NCBI GenBank assembly: GCA_963667715.1
Contig: OY763926.1
Span: 3,100,001 to 3,164,000, forward strand
Source: JAFGDI01 sp963667715
GTDB lineage: Bacteria > Planctomycetota > Phycisphaerae > Sedimentisphaerales > SM23-30
Length of the DNA: 64,000 bases
Reading direction: 5' to 3'
The notes under the pieces: model-generated
Told to the model about the DNA's origin: nothing
What the model saw: only the letters and a program-made list of their open reading frames with translations
Database searches by the model: none
Position numbers and translations under genes: made by a program
Shown here: in pieces, positions 27,206 to 38,500 of the stretch
Numbering within the stretch: the stretch's first letter is position 1
Layout: each line of letters starts with the position of its first letter

Positions 27206-28519
27206 TTACGCAGTTGCTTTATCCAGCGGTTTAGGCCAGTGAGCTTCGATAATCGATCTTCTGATACCTACTTCTTCCGGCTCGAAACATTCTGCCAGCA
27301 TTTCCCAACAGCGATCCAGAGCTTCAAAAAGCGGGATATTTACAGAAAGGTCCATGATCTTGGTCTCAAAGAATACACCGTACTTGAGCAAACGCTCATC
27401 CCACTGACTCATTTCAAAACCCATATCGCGTTTTTCGCGAGCTTCACGGCACTGAGCGTAAAGCTGTAGGCATGAGTCCATAATGGCACGATGGTCATCA
27501 CGGGTTTTGCCGTTAACCTGCTGTTTGAGACGACTGAGCGAGCCGAACGGTTCGATACGGCCGTTACGCAGGTAGAACTGTCCTTCTGTAATATAACCGG
27601 TATTATCAGGTACCGGGTGAGTTACATCGTCACCAGGCATAGTAGTACAGGTAAGCAGAGTCATAGAACCAGAGCCGTCGAAGTCAACGGCCTTTTCATA
27701 ACGACGAGCCAGCTGACTGTAGAGGTCACCCGGATAACCACGGTTAGAAGGTATCTGTTCCATAACAATCGCGATCTCTTTAAGAGAGTCAGCAAATGAA
27801 GTCATATCAGAAAGGAGCACGAGCACCCTTTTGTTCTGTAGAGCAAAGCTTTCGCCAACGGCGAGAGCCAGATCAGGCACCATAAGCCCTTCTACTACCG
27901 GGTCAGCAGCAGTATGAATGAACATAATAGTACGGCCCAGTACTCCCCCATCTTCAAACGCCTTACGGAACTTGAGATAGTCATCGTTACGAAGCCCGAT
28001 ACCACCGAGAATAATAACATCGGCTTTAGCCTGAAGTCCTACCCTGGCGAGCAGTTCGTTATAAGGTTCACCAGCGACAGAGAAGATCGGCAACTTCTGA
28101 GATTCTACAAGAGAATTGAAGATATCGATCATTGGGATACCGGTTTCGACCATCTGGTCGGGCATACGTCGCATAACCGGGTTAACCGCAGGCGAACCGA
28201 TCTCGATTCTATCAGCTTCAACTTCCGGGCGTCCGTCACGAGGCATACCAGAACCATTGAAGATCCTGCCAAGCAGGTCGTCACTGAATGGTACATCCAT
28301 CGCCTTACCAAGGAACCGAACTTTATCGCCGGTCGATACACCCTGTGTACCGCCGAATACCTGTAAACTAACACGTTCACCTTGAATGTGCACAACCTGT
28401 GCCATAGAAGTACCGTGTTTACTGGTAACAACGGCGAGCTCTTCATAGCTAATACCGTCGGCGATAACAGTTACCACGTTACCGGCAATCCTTACTATTT
28501 CATCGTAATATTTTCTCAT
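27206..28519 (-). CDS. atpB: V-type ATPase subunit B (non-catalytic)
   Basis: 437 residues with the ATP-synthase alpha/beta fold. The P-loop position reads SVAGEPYNELLARVG with no GxxxxGKT, as expected for the non-catalytic B subunit. Start MRKYYDEIVRIAGNVVTV is typical. It lies 111 bases after the A subunit gene; that gap carries a GAATTCAGGAGTTAAG sequence of the dispersed repeat type. Confidence 0.95.
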   Translation of the reverse strand: MRKYYDEIVRIAGNVVTVIADGISYEELAVVTSKHGTSMAQVVHIQGERVSLQVFGGTQGVSTGDKVRFLGKAMDVPFSDDLLGRIFNGSGMPRDGRPEVEADRIEIGSPAVNPVMRRMPDQMVETGIPMIDIFNSLVESQKLPIFSVAGEPYNELLARVGLQAKADVIILGGIGLRNDDYLKFRKAFEDGGVLGRTIMFIHTAADPVVEGLMVPDLALAVGESFALQNKRVLVLLSDMTSFADSLKEIAIVMEQIPSNRGYPGDLYSQLARRYEKAVDFDGSGSMTLLTCTTMPGDDVTHPVPDNTGYITEGQFYLRNGRIEPFGSLSRLKQQVNGKTRDDHRAIMDSCLQLYAQCREAREKRDMGFEMSQWDERLLKYGVFFETKIMDLSVNIPLFEALDRCWEMLAECFEPEEVGIRRSIIEAHWPKPLDKATA

Positions 28520-28630
28520 AGCACTATATCCTGATCATTTACTTATACTGACACAAACAGTCAGCATTGTTATCTTGTATTACAAGGATTTAGAATTCAG
28601 GAGTTAAGAGATGAACTCAAAACTCGTTAA

Positions 28631-30361
28631 TTACATTCTGCCTTTAGTTTCAATGAACTTTTCAATCTTAGCTACAGATGCATTGTATTCAGGAGAATCA
28701 GTAGCTTCATAATTCCAGTTACGGAAGGTATCGGTAATACCAACCATGGTCTTACGAGCGATTTCTTTATCTTCGAAATCGTAATCAGCGGTCATTACAG
28801 CCATAATTTTATCGAATACAAACTTCTGACGTTCAGCCGGGCAGGCAGCATCAACTTTATCAAAAGCATTCTGCTGTAGATAAACAGAGTCGAAGAACTC
28901 GGCCTTGTGCATAGTTGTAAAGTCATCGGTACTGGTACCTTCTTCACCCACAACAGTCATCATCTGTTTGATCTCATTACCACGACGGAGGATGTCAACA
29001 GACTGGTTGATCTTATCCTGTTCGATAATACCGGAATATTTGGTCCAGGAATCGAGCGGGTCGATAGCCGGGAATCGCCGAGCATCAGAACGAGCACGGC
29101 TCAAACCAAGGAAAGCACCGACAACCTTAAGAGTACCCTGAGTAACAGGTTCTTCAAAGTTACCACCGGCAGGAGAAACAGTACCACCAATAGTGAGCGA
29201 ACCGTTAGTACCATCCTTAAAGCGGACGATACCGGCACGTTCATAGAAACTGGCGATCTTACTTTCGAGGTAAGCCGGGAACGCTTCTTCACCGGGGATT
29301 TCTTCGAGACGACCAGACACTTCACGCATAGCCTGAGCCCAGCGAGAGGTAGAGTCAGCCAGAAGCAGCACGTTGAGTCCCATCTGGCGGTAATATTCGC
29401 CGAGGGTCGCAGCGGTATATACAGAAGCTTCACGAGCCGCAACAGGCATCGCAGAAGTATTACAGATAATGATAGTTCTTTCCATAAGCGGCTTGCCGGT
29501 ACGCGGGTCTTCGAGCTCTGGGAACTCACGTAGAGTTTCCACAACCTCACCAGCACGTTCCCCACAAGCAGCGACGATCACGACGTCCACATCAGCGTAA
29601 CGTGAGATCATCTGCTGGAGAACTGTTTTACCAGCACCAAAAGGACCAGGTACACAGAAAGTACCACCGAGAACAACCGGGAAGGTAGTATCGATAATAC
29701 GGGTCTGGGTAACCATCGGGATACTAGGCAGCATACGCTCTTCACTAACGTTCAGAGCACGCTTAACCGGCCATCTCTGCTGCATATAGACAGGGATAGA
29801 TTCGCCGTTAGAGTCTTTCAGGGTCGCAATCTGCTGCTCAACAGTATAGTCGCCGGCAGGAGAGACAGACTCAATGGTCAGGTCGCCAAGCACTTCAAGG
29901 TTGAAAGGCACCATAATTTTATGAGTGAACAAACCTTCAGGCACAGTACCAATGGTATCACCTGCAACTACAGTATCGCCAGCGGCAACAGTAGGAGTAA
30001 AGGTCCATTTATTCTCTGTATCGAGCCCAGGCAGATAATTACCCGGTTTCAGGAAAAAACCAACCTGTTTAGCCTGAGCAACCAACGGATTCTGTAAACC
30101 GTCATAAATCTGACCCAGAAGACCAGGACCAAGAGAAACGGACAACATTTCAGAATTAAATTCTACTTTGTCACCGACTTTCAGGCCACGGGTTTCTTCA
30201 AAAACCTGTAGGTCACATTGGTTACCACGAACACGAATTGTTTCGCTCAACAGTTTAGTACCGTCCTCACGAACACAATATGCAGTTGAGTTCTGTACTA
30301 CCGCCCCACTAGTCTCAGCGACCACCAGGTTACCGTAAACAGCTACAATTTTGCCATCCAC
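28631..30361 (-). CDS. atpA: V-type ATPase subunit A (catalytic)
   Basis: 576 residues. Walker A GPFGAGKT at 239-246, the catalytic glutamate in CGERAGEV (about 267), and the V-type-specific non-homologous insert (about 100-190) are present. It hydrolyses or makes ATP at the A3B3 head. The 152-base gap upstream contains the second copy of the dispersed palindrome. Confidence 0.96.
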   Translation of the reverse strand: MDGKIVAVYGNLVVAETSGAVVQNSTAYCVREDGTKLLSETIRVRGNQCDLQVFEETRGLKVGDKVEFNSEMLSVSLGPGLLGQIYDGLQNPLVAQAKQVGFFLKPGNYLPGLDTENKWTFTPTVAAGDTVVAGDTIGTVPEGLFTHKIMVPFNLEVLGDLTIESVSPAGDYTVEQQIATLKDSNGESIPVYMQQRWPVKRALNVSEERMLPSIPMVTQTRIIDTTFPVVLGGTFCVPGPFGAGKTVLQQMISRYADVDVVIVAACGERAGEVVETLREFPELEDPRTGKPLMERTIIICNTSAMPVAAREASVYTAATLGEYYRQMGLNVLLLADSTSRWAQAMREVSGRLEEIPGEEAFPAYLESKIASFYERAGIVRFKDGTNGSLTIGGTVSPAGGNFEEPVTQGTLKVVGAFLGLSRARSDARRFPAIDPLDSWTKYSGIIEQDKINQSVDILRRGNEIKQMMTVVGEEGTSTDDFTTMHKAEFFDSVYLQQNAFDKVDAACPAERQKFVFDKIMAVMTADYDFEDKEIARKTMVGITDTFRNWNYEATDSPEYNASVAKIEKFIETKGRM

Positions 30362-30396
30362 TGGTTATTACCTCACGTTTAACAGTTAAAATTAAG

Positions 30397-30432
30397 CTCA
30401 AACTTTCCGTAGGTCAGTTTGAGAGAAGTTAG
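30397..30432. repeat. Dispersed palindromic repeat, copy 2
   Basis: CTCAAACT...AGTTTGAG arms around TTCCGTAGGTC, followed by AGAAGTTAG. It matches the copy at 8211-8246 at 30 of 36 positions. It lies inside the V-ATPase operon between DUF2764 and subunit A, followed by GAATTCGGGAATCAAG. Confidence 0.6.
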
Positions 30433-30513
30433 AATTCGGGAATCAAGATCTAGTAAATCCTGCACAAACTCCAGCTTCCTGTCACAAAATACAAAATATA
30501 AATTAACGGGCCA

Positions 30514-31185
30514 TTATGCAGACATTTTGCTGCTTAGCAGGTCCCATCTTTTTAATAATAAAATACGAGCTGCATAAACCACTAGCTCATCATAAGTAAA
30601 TTTGAACCAGCTATCATTATCAGCGAGCCAGTTCCAGCGAGCCTTATCAAGCACCATCATACCAGCCATAGGATTTTCTGCGGAGGACCATTCGTTAATA
30701 AGCGAATTGAAATCGTCAGCGGCAGCGAAATCACGAGCGATATAATGCTCTTCAGGATCGACATTAAGTTTTCTGGCCCTGGCATAGATCAAGGCGTTTC
30801 TGACCCCTACTTCGTATTCGAGCCACAAATTAAGGAACTCGCATCCATAAGAATCAGCAACAGACTTGCCGTAAGTGAAATAATTTTCCCAGACAGAGTT
30901 GGTATCAGAAGCGTGAGCATCCGAGAGCAGGAAATCCGGCATCGGTTCTTCACCTCTGGCCTGAGCGGCAGATAATACCGCAGGAGCAACTTCATCGATT
31001 TCACCAGCCTGAAAAGCCTGTAATTGTAACAGGTCATCAGAAAGTAAAACAACCTTGACCAGATCCTGAGCAATGACACTTTCATCAACAAGTTCAACAT
31101 ACTCAGCAGCAGTCAGCGGAGCCGGAGTGCCAAGCTCATCAAGAGATGGCAACGACGTTATCAAATAGTAAAACTGGCCAGCCAT
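30514..31185 (-). CDS. DUF2764 family protein of the V-ATPase operon
   Basis: 223 residues, soluble, no signal peptide, beginning MAGQFYYLITSLPSLDELG. Genes of this family sit between subunits E and A in V-ATPase operons of Chlamydiae, Bacteroidetes and spirochaetes. The likely role is that of the missing C subunit (stalk connecting ring and shaft), an inference from position and size; no direct function is established here. Confidence 0.85.
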   Translation of the reverse strand: MAGQFYYLITSLPSLDELGTPAPLTAAEYVELVDESVIAQDLVKVVLLSDDLLQLQAFQAGEIDEVAPAVLSAAQARGEEPMPDFLLSDAHASDTNSVWENYFTYGKSVADSYGCEFLNLWLEYEVGVRNALIYARARKLNVDPEEHYIARDFAAADDFNSLINEWSSAENPMAGMMVLDKARWNWLADNDSWFKFTYDELVVYAARILLLKRWDLLSSKMSA

Positions 31186-31278
31186 TTGACTGTTATACTC
31201 CTTTGATTATGAACCCGGTCGCAGTACAAGAACTATGATCCGAGCCCGAATTAAAAAAAGAACAAACCGCAGTAAAAA

Positions 31279-31899
31279 TTATTTAACAGCGGAATTGAAG
31301 ACTTCACGAAGTTTAGGGCCAACAAGAGCCATAAGGGTTTCGATAATAGCTTCCTGGGTCATTTCAACAGTGGCCCCGGTAATATTATATTCGAACCCAG
31401 CCTGCTTGAGAGTACCTTTGAGGTCGACACAGAGGCCATCTTTCTTAGAACTTTTACGTATCTGTTTGATAGCCCATTCAGCAAGTTCATGATACTTCTG
31501 ATCGTTAAGATTAAGCTTAACATCCCCACTACCTTCAATATCAGCTGAGACATAACGATTCATAATATCAGTCATGGTCTCGCGGAGGAAGTCTGAGTCG
31601 TTAAGAGTTTCGTTGACAGGACCAACAATAATAGATTCCAAAGCTTTTACCAGAGATTCTCTGAGTTTAATAGCCGCATCACGTGCAGCAAGTTCAAGCT
31701 CGGTATTACTTCTGGTAATAAGCTCCTGGCCCTGTTTCTTAGCGTCATCAATGATAGATTCGGCATCAGATCTGGCAGCATTAAGGATGTTTTCAGCTTC
31801 TGTCTTAGCAGCAGCAATGATCTCATCCGCCCGCTGGCGACCCTGTTCTACACCATCAGATTTCAATTTCGCTACAAATGATTCAATCGTTTCGGCCAT
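31279..31899 (-). CDS. atpE: V-type ATPase subunit E (peripheral stalk)
   Basis: 206 residues. The first 110 residues are a charged Ala-rich helix (VEQGRQRADEIIAAAKTEAE), the long helix of the peripheral stalk, followed by a globular domain that binds the head. GGAG lies 8 bases before the ATG. First gene of the seven-gene operon (E, DUF2764, A, B, D, I, K). No separate C, F or G subunit gene is present in the window. Confidence 0.88.
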   Translation of the reverse strand: MAETIESFVAKLKSDGVEQGRQRADEIIAAAKTEAENILNAARSDAESIIDDAKKQGQELITRSNTELELAARDAAIKLRESLVKALESIIVGPVNETLNDSDFLRETMTDIMNRYVSADIEGSGDVKLNLNDQKYHELAEWAIKQIRKSSKKDGLCVDLKGTLKQAGFEYNITGATVEMTQEAIIETLMALVGPKLREVFNSAVK

Positions 31900-32539
31900 T
31901 TTATAAGCTCCGAATACAAACAGTTAATTTTATATAATCTACCGGCCTGAAACCGGAACACTTATGATTCAATTATCGGCTGTATTTTCAGCGACATTGA
32001 AGAATTCGTCACAAATTGGTAATACCTTAACAAATTATGACTATGTACGCACAATATCTCTGTGTTAAAAGCAAAAGGAAAAATAATAACCTTAGGCTTT
32101 GCAATAATTTACAGCATTATCCCCCGATATATTTTATTACTACAATAGGCTGAAATAAAAAAACTCTCTATGTATTTTTAATGTTATTGGTCTTAACTGT
32201 AGCGGTAAGTTAGATAAAAAGCAACGATTATTCCGTATTATTTCAATATTTTTTTATCGATTAAATCGTTGAAAGAAATCTGGTTAAATGAAACATTTCA
32301 AGTGGTTATGGCTGTACCGGAAGGATTACTCCAAAGAGTAAAAAACCCCTATACCTGTTTATAATGTACTATAAGAAAAAACGCATTTTGTTGGAAGTTT
32401 GTTGATAAAGAAAGCATTAGTAGCGATAGGATAGAATCTGGTTAGATTTGTGAGGAGTAGTATGTTTTTAGATATAAAAAAACGGCTGTCGGCAAAAAAA
32501 TATGCCGGCAGCCGTACTATTAGACAAAGTAAGCTGTTG
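31900..32539. other. Intergenic region upstream of the V-ATPase operon
   Basis: 640 bases, AT-rich, between two minus-strand genes. It must hold the V-ATPase promoter; no pair near consensus was convincing. A short CCGG...CCGG hairpin lies around 31941-31957 in the probable leader. The left end of the giant gene's transcript is marked by a terminator at 32482-32515. No coding signal was seen in 32000-32480. Confidence 0.5.
32482..32515 (-). terminator. Rho-independent terminator of the giant secreted protein gene
   Basis: ACGGCTGTCGGCA and TGCCGGCAGCCGT form a 13-base stem (one G-T pair) with an 8-base loop, 24 bases beyond the stop. On the minus strand TTTTTTT follows at once. An A/T-flanked stem also makes termination possible from the plus strand. 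Confidence 0.9.
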
Positions 32540-35500
32540 CTATTCTGTAGTATTGATCATGTATGGCAGGAACTCGTCATCTGTTGATACAGAGTATTGA
32601 CAGAAGTGAGTAGTATCAAAGGAAATTGCTTTGATATTATTACCAACACTAACGACCTTGATGTTGGACATACCAGTCTGACTATATGATCCTGTCTGAG
32701 GATTATACCAGTAGACAGAAACAGTAGAACCGTCAAGTACAGCAGGATACGGAATAGTAATAGTCACCGGCTTACGGAACTCACGAGTACTGGAAGGGCC
32801 GAAGTCATAACTGAAAATACTTCTTAAGCCGCTGCTGCCACCTGGAGGGTTAGATACCAGCGAGATAGTAAATTCGACATCAGAAGAAATACCTTCTGGC
32901 CTTACCAGAATAGACACATCATCAAGACTGTCAATCTCTTCAGCTGGAATACCAACGCAGCCACCCTCTTCCGGCACAATGTTCCTACGCTGCAATACGG
33001 CCTTAACAACCGTAGCACAGGCAAGCTGTACACTCTTACCGCTGGCGGTATTGTCTTGGAAGAGTACATAAGGAGCACCATCGCCGGTAGCACCAATAGA
33101 AGGCAGGCCCTGATCGGTGAGGCTTGAGTCAAGAGTAGCAAGTATATTGGTTGACGCAGAGCCATTTACAGAAGCAAAGTAGATATCATTATCACCATTG
33201 CCAGTGTTATTTCTGCTGTCAGACCAGGCTACAAAGGTCTTTTCACGGCCATTAACGTAAGAATGGGTAATACTAGGGCTAAACTGCACTGCCCCACTGG
33301 AATCATCAATAACATTCACAGCATTAACAGATTTAGCGGAAAGCGGCAGTGGCAGTTTCGCATAGAATATATCGCCGTCAGAGGCCCATGTAGCGTGAAC
33401 AGTATTTTGCTGATTATCAACAGCAATGTCAGGTTCATATGCATTTTGAGCAACGCGAAGAGCATTCCATCCGCTATCTTTATCCGCAATATACACATCA
33501 GCCACGCCAGATCGGTAATCTTCCCAGGCAATAACAACATTTCCATCAGCAGAACAGTCGATAACCGGCGTTTGCTGTTTAGATGTATTATTGCATACAA
33601 CAGTTTCGATAACAGTGGAAAGATCAGCGTCCAAAGCTGCAAGGTAAATATCTTCACCTGTCTTACGCTTACTAACATAGGCAATATAAACTGTGCCATC
33701 ATCAGCAACGTCAAGCACTGGTGACACTTGATCTTCCTGGCTGGTCGTAACAGCTTTGACATCAGTGAAATTCCTGCCGTCAGTGCTGCGAGCTACATAG
33801 ATATCCCAGTTGCGAGCAGAATAATCCTGCCATGCAACATAGAGAGTATCATCGCTTGCCTGAGCAAGAACAGGAGCAAGCTGTTTGCCATTAGTCTGAA
33901 TAGACCTGGCAGTATCAAAATATCCAAGATCTTCTGAATAAGGCGAAACTGATATCTTCAGTCCATCGTCCCAGGCTGACCATATTGTGCCGTCAGAAGC
34001 AGTAAGTGAGTCTGGACTACTCTGCTGAGAAGCAGAACCGCTCTTACTTTCTTCAACCGGAACCGCGGCACACATACTGTACATTTCAGTAGTAAATGCA
34101 AACGAATATGGTTCCATTGCGTTACCATTGAGGTCAGAAGCATTTATAGTTACCGTAGGACGATAATCATAGTCAAACAGACCAAGTGCCTGATACTGGA
34201 AGACATATCTAGAGCTATTACCCTTACAAATACAGCTGCTATTTGAAGTGCTGTAGAGCATAGGTTCACCCTCAGGTACGCTAGCCATAGCAGCACCAGA
34301 ATATATGGTATCACCATCAAGAGAGATCTCAACAGTCGACAGATCTACACCAATACCATAATCAGCGACGATAATAGTTACCAGCGGATTGAGCGGTATC
34401 TGTATTGCTTTATCCTTTGGCGTTGTAGAAATAAGCACCGGCGGATCGTTGTCTGTCTCAGTTGAAAGAACGTTAATAGTAAAGGTGACGTTTGTCGCAA
34501 ATTCGCCGTCAGAGACGATAACAGAAACCAGATTGTCACCTATCTGCTCAAGAGAAGGAGTCCAACTAATATTATTATCAGCAATTGTCATTCCTTCAGG
34601 AGCTTTATCAAAACTATAGCTCAAGAGATCATTTTGAGTGTCAACAGCAATAACCTTTACGGAAACTGTCTTGAGAGCGTCAGCCTGAAAATCCTTGATA
34701 GCTTCAACGGCAGGAGCAGTATTGACGGCATTTACAGTAATTGTAAATGTCAAGTTCGTCGAAAGCTTGTCATCAGAAACGGCAAAGACAGGGTTAAATA
34801 CGCCGGAAGCCATGCTAGTGTCCCAGGTGAAGGTGTTATTTACAAACACAGCACCCTGAGGCAGACTAACTGAGGTAATAGTAACCGGGTCATTGTCAGG
34901 GTCAGAAGCGGCAATAACTATATCCAGCTCTTCACCCTGATTAACAGTAATGTCCTTAACTGGGGTGAATACCGGAGGGTCGTTAGGGATATCGTTAGAA
35001 GTAACGACAACCGTAACTGGCCTTGTGACGGTATCACGGCCATCAGTAACCAAAATATTGAAGCTATGAGAGCCAACATTATCAGCAGTTGTAGCCCAGG
35101 TCACTTTGCCATTATTGATATCAAAAACGGCACCAGCAGGTAACGAACTAGACGAGAATGTCAAGTTATCAGCATCTGGATCGGTTGCTGAAAAAGACAG
35201 GTCCAAGCCGTCTTTATAATCAAAGGTGGTAGCACCAGAGATGTTTATAGCCGGTAGCTGGTTAGTGTTTGTAACCACGAAGCTAAGCGTCTTTTGTGCA
35301 GTTAGCTCGCCGTCAGAAGCGATAACCGTAAAGGTTACCGGACCTGCCGCATTAAAGCCTATCGGCCAGGAGAAATGACCGCTGGTTGGATCTATGGCAG
35401 CACCATCAGGTACAGCACCAGAAAGCGAATAGGTAATCTTTTTACCTTCCGGGTCGGAACCTCTGGCGTCAAAGGTAAGGTTTTCACCTTCGGCATAGGT

Positions 35501-38500
35501 GCTTTCAAGTATTAACGGCTCTAATGAAGGCGATAAGTTTGCTAGACCTATAGAGAGCTTAATAGTTTCCTCTTTTGTCTCTTTGCCGTCATTGAGTGCA
35601 AGTATTACGTCATGGATTCCATCATCACCAACGCCAGGAGTCCAGGCGAAGGTGCCGTCGAAAGCCGAGCCGTCAGGTTTGCTGACGCAGGTAATGGTAA
35701 CAGGGTTACCATCAGGATCGTCGGCAGTTGGAGTGAACTTGAGCTTGATGCCAAGGTCACAGCTATAGGAAGTAGCACTAGAGAGAGCCGCTGGTCGGTT
35801 GGTATCTTCAACGGTAACAACAACCTCTTTTGTTCCTACGGCACCAAGACTATCGGTGACTTTGAAGCGTAAAATATGAGTACCGGCATCTTCATAGCCA
35901 GGAGTCCAGGTATATGTTCCGTTAGGGGCAACATTACCCGGCTGAGCATTGTCATCGCTTTCGAAGACTAAGTTTGTGTCTCCATCCTCATCGGTAGCGG
36001 TAAGAGCGAACTGCCCTTCCTGCTGTTCTTTGAAGGATTGCGGTGTAATGTTGGCTATCGCTGGCGGAATATTAACATTTGCTACAACGAAATTAACAGT
36101 TAGAGTTACAATACCGCCGTAACCATCGTCAGCAGTTAGTTTTGCAATATGCGGGCCGCTTTCTGCAGCAGTATTATTTATTGGCCAGGTTAACTTTCTC
36201 TCTGTGGCGTTAAAAGAAGCGCCAACTGGAATAGAAGTATAGCCATAAGTCAGACTGTCGCCAGCATCCAAATCAGCGGCTTCAAAGGTTAAGGTAAAGG
36301 TGGTATTTTCGGATACATTTCTGGTGATTTGAGTACCAGTGAATGCAGCTGAATCAACCTTTACGATCTCCGGAGCGTGATTTTCAGGCGATTTGATGAT
36401 AACAGACATATAGTCGGAAGTATCAGTCGCACCTTCGTTGTCAGTTACAGTAAGAGTAAAGAGATAGCTGCCAGGTTTTAGTGAATAATTTGGACTGGCA
36501 CCTGTTTTGTCAGCAACTTCAGCATTGTTTGTGCAATGCCAGAGGTAGGATGCGATAGAACCAGCAGAATCCGGATCGTTGGAACCGGTACCATCAAGAT
36601 CAACGGCAACTGCGCTGGTCTTGGTATTGGCAGTATGTACCTGGTCTGGGCCGGTAATGGCAACTGGTGGCTGATTAACATTTGTAACGGTAATATCAAC
36701 TGAAACAGGTTCGCAAGTGGCTTCGCCGTCAGATACGGTGAACTTGACTGTATAGATAGGTCCATTCTCACAAGCTTCATCATTTGGAGTCCATGAGAAC
36801 CTGCCAGATAGCTCGTTAAAGGACGCATTGGCTGGCTTGTCGATACAAGCATAGGTTAGGGAATCGACGGCGTCTGTATCATCGCCAATAACGTCAAATG
36901 TGACTGTAGCCTTTTCAGCAACGGTCTTGTTACCTGAAGGCGATATAGAAAGAGTAGGTACGGCATTTGGCGGATCAGCAACGGTAACGGTAACCTGATC
37001 GGTAGCAGTTGCACCTTCATTATCGGTAACTGTTAGGGTGAAGGTATAGGCACCAGCTGTTAGGTTGTAAGATTTTTCATCTCCGTTTTTTGTTGTTTGA
37101 CCAGAACAAGACCAGGCATAACTTGAGATTGTGCCGTCAGGATCTGTGGCTGTGCCGGTAAATGATACCGAAGCAACGCCGCTCTTTGACGCGGCGGTGA
37201 ACGATGCATTATCGGACGGGGAGGTAATAGTTGCAGTTGGAAATTGGTTGACGGGGTCGACTACTGTGAATGTGACAGATGCAGGTGAAGACTCCGCTCC
37301 TTCATTATCTGTTACTACAAGACTTGCAGTATATGTACCTGCAGTAAGATCATAGCTAGTGGTCTGACCAGATGTCGCAGACTGACCAGGACAACTCCAA
37401 CTATAGCTAGCGATTGTACCATCAAGGTCGTACGAGCCAGAACCATCAAATTCTATTGATACCGTTTCATCCTTAGCAGGAGTAATATACTGATCAGCCA
37501 TATCCATAGCAATTCGAGCAGTTGGTAATTGATTTTCACCATTATAGGGCCACTGAAGCCCATATGCATTACGGTATTTCTTCCACATAGCATATACAAA
37601 ATCGTTTTGAGTAATATATCTGACACTTTTGTAATCCTGTATCAGATCACCATCTTTGTAATCCCCCCTCATAAGTATGTTTTTTGTATACCCATAATAT
37701 TTTCCATCTGCTTTTTTTGTTGAAGTCCTGTACAAATCCTCCTGTACTTGAATAAAACGATCCATATAGTCAAATAAAGCATTATGATTCCATTGCTCTT
37801 TTTGCCCCATAATTAAAGCAGCCAGCACAAAACCTGTGAATGAATTTGCAGTACATGATCTGCGATACTGCCTAGTCCAATCAGGCGTATCTGCCATAAA
37901 CCATAAAACTTGTTCTCTTCCACCGTGCCTTTCCCCCCATTCAGGCATCCCTCGATGAGATTCTATATATTCTGGATAATCTTCCTTACCAATTGTATTA
38001 TCAGAAGCATTTCCATGTCCATACCATATTTTTTCACCAATCTCATAGTATAAAGATAAACTTGATTCACCTTCATAAGGTTCAGTAATCTCAAGAGTTC
38101 CCAGCTCATGATTTACACTTTCAATTAGATATTTCCTATCATATTGGTTAATTATATTAGTAGTAGTTTTAAATACAATTTGTTTCCAATAACTGGAACG
38201 TCCTATTTCCAACCAATCACCTGAATTTAACTTTACAGTTTTACTGCCATTTTCAACATGAACAGTTCCGTTTTCTGCTGCTTTATGAAACACATATAAT
38301 TCATAAGGCCTATTGTATATCTGGTCATCACCAACATAAAAGGTTTGATCATCTTCACCAAAATGGATATAATCAGACGGTGTTGGATCTATCCAATTTC
38401 CATTTTCATCATAAACAAAATCTCCTGTTTTTTTCCCAATATTTTTCATAGGATCATAGTCAAGCATAAGCCCTGCAAATAGAATTGGCCACTTATTCCC

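Noticed and set aside
28907..29533. A 208-codon plus-strand frame antisense to the V-ATPase A subunit
   Set aside because: It mirrors a highly conserved gene with biased codon use, a common source of long antisense frames. The translation is low in recognisable structure.
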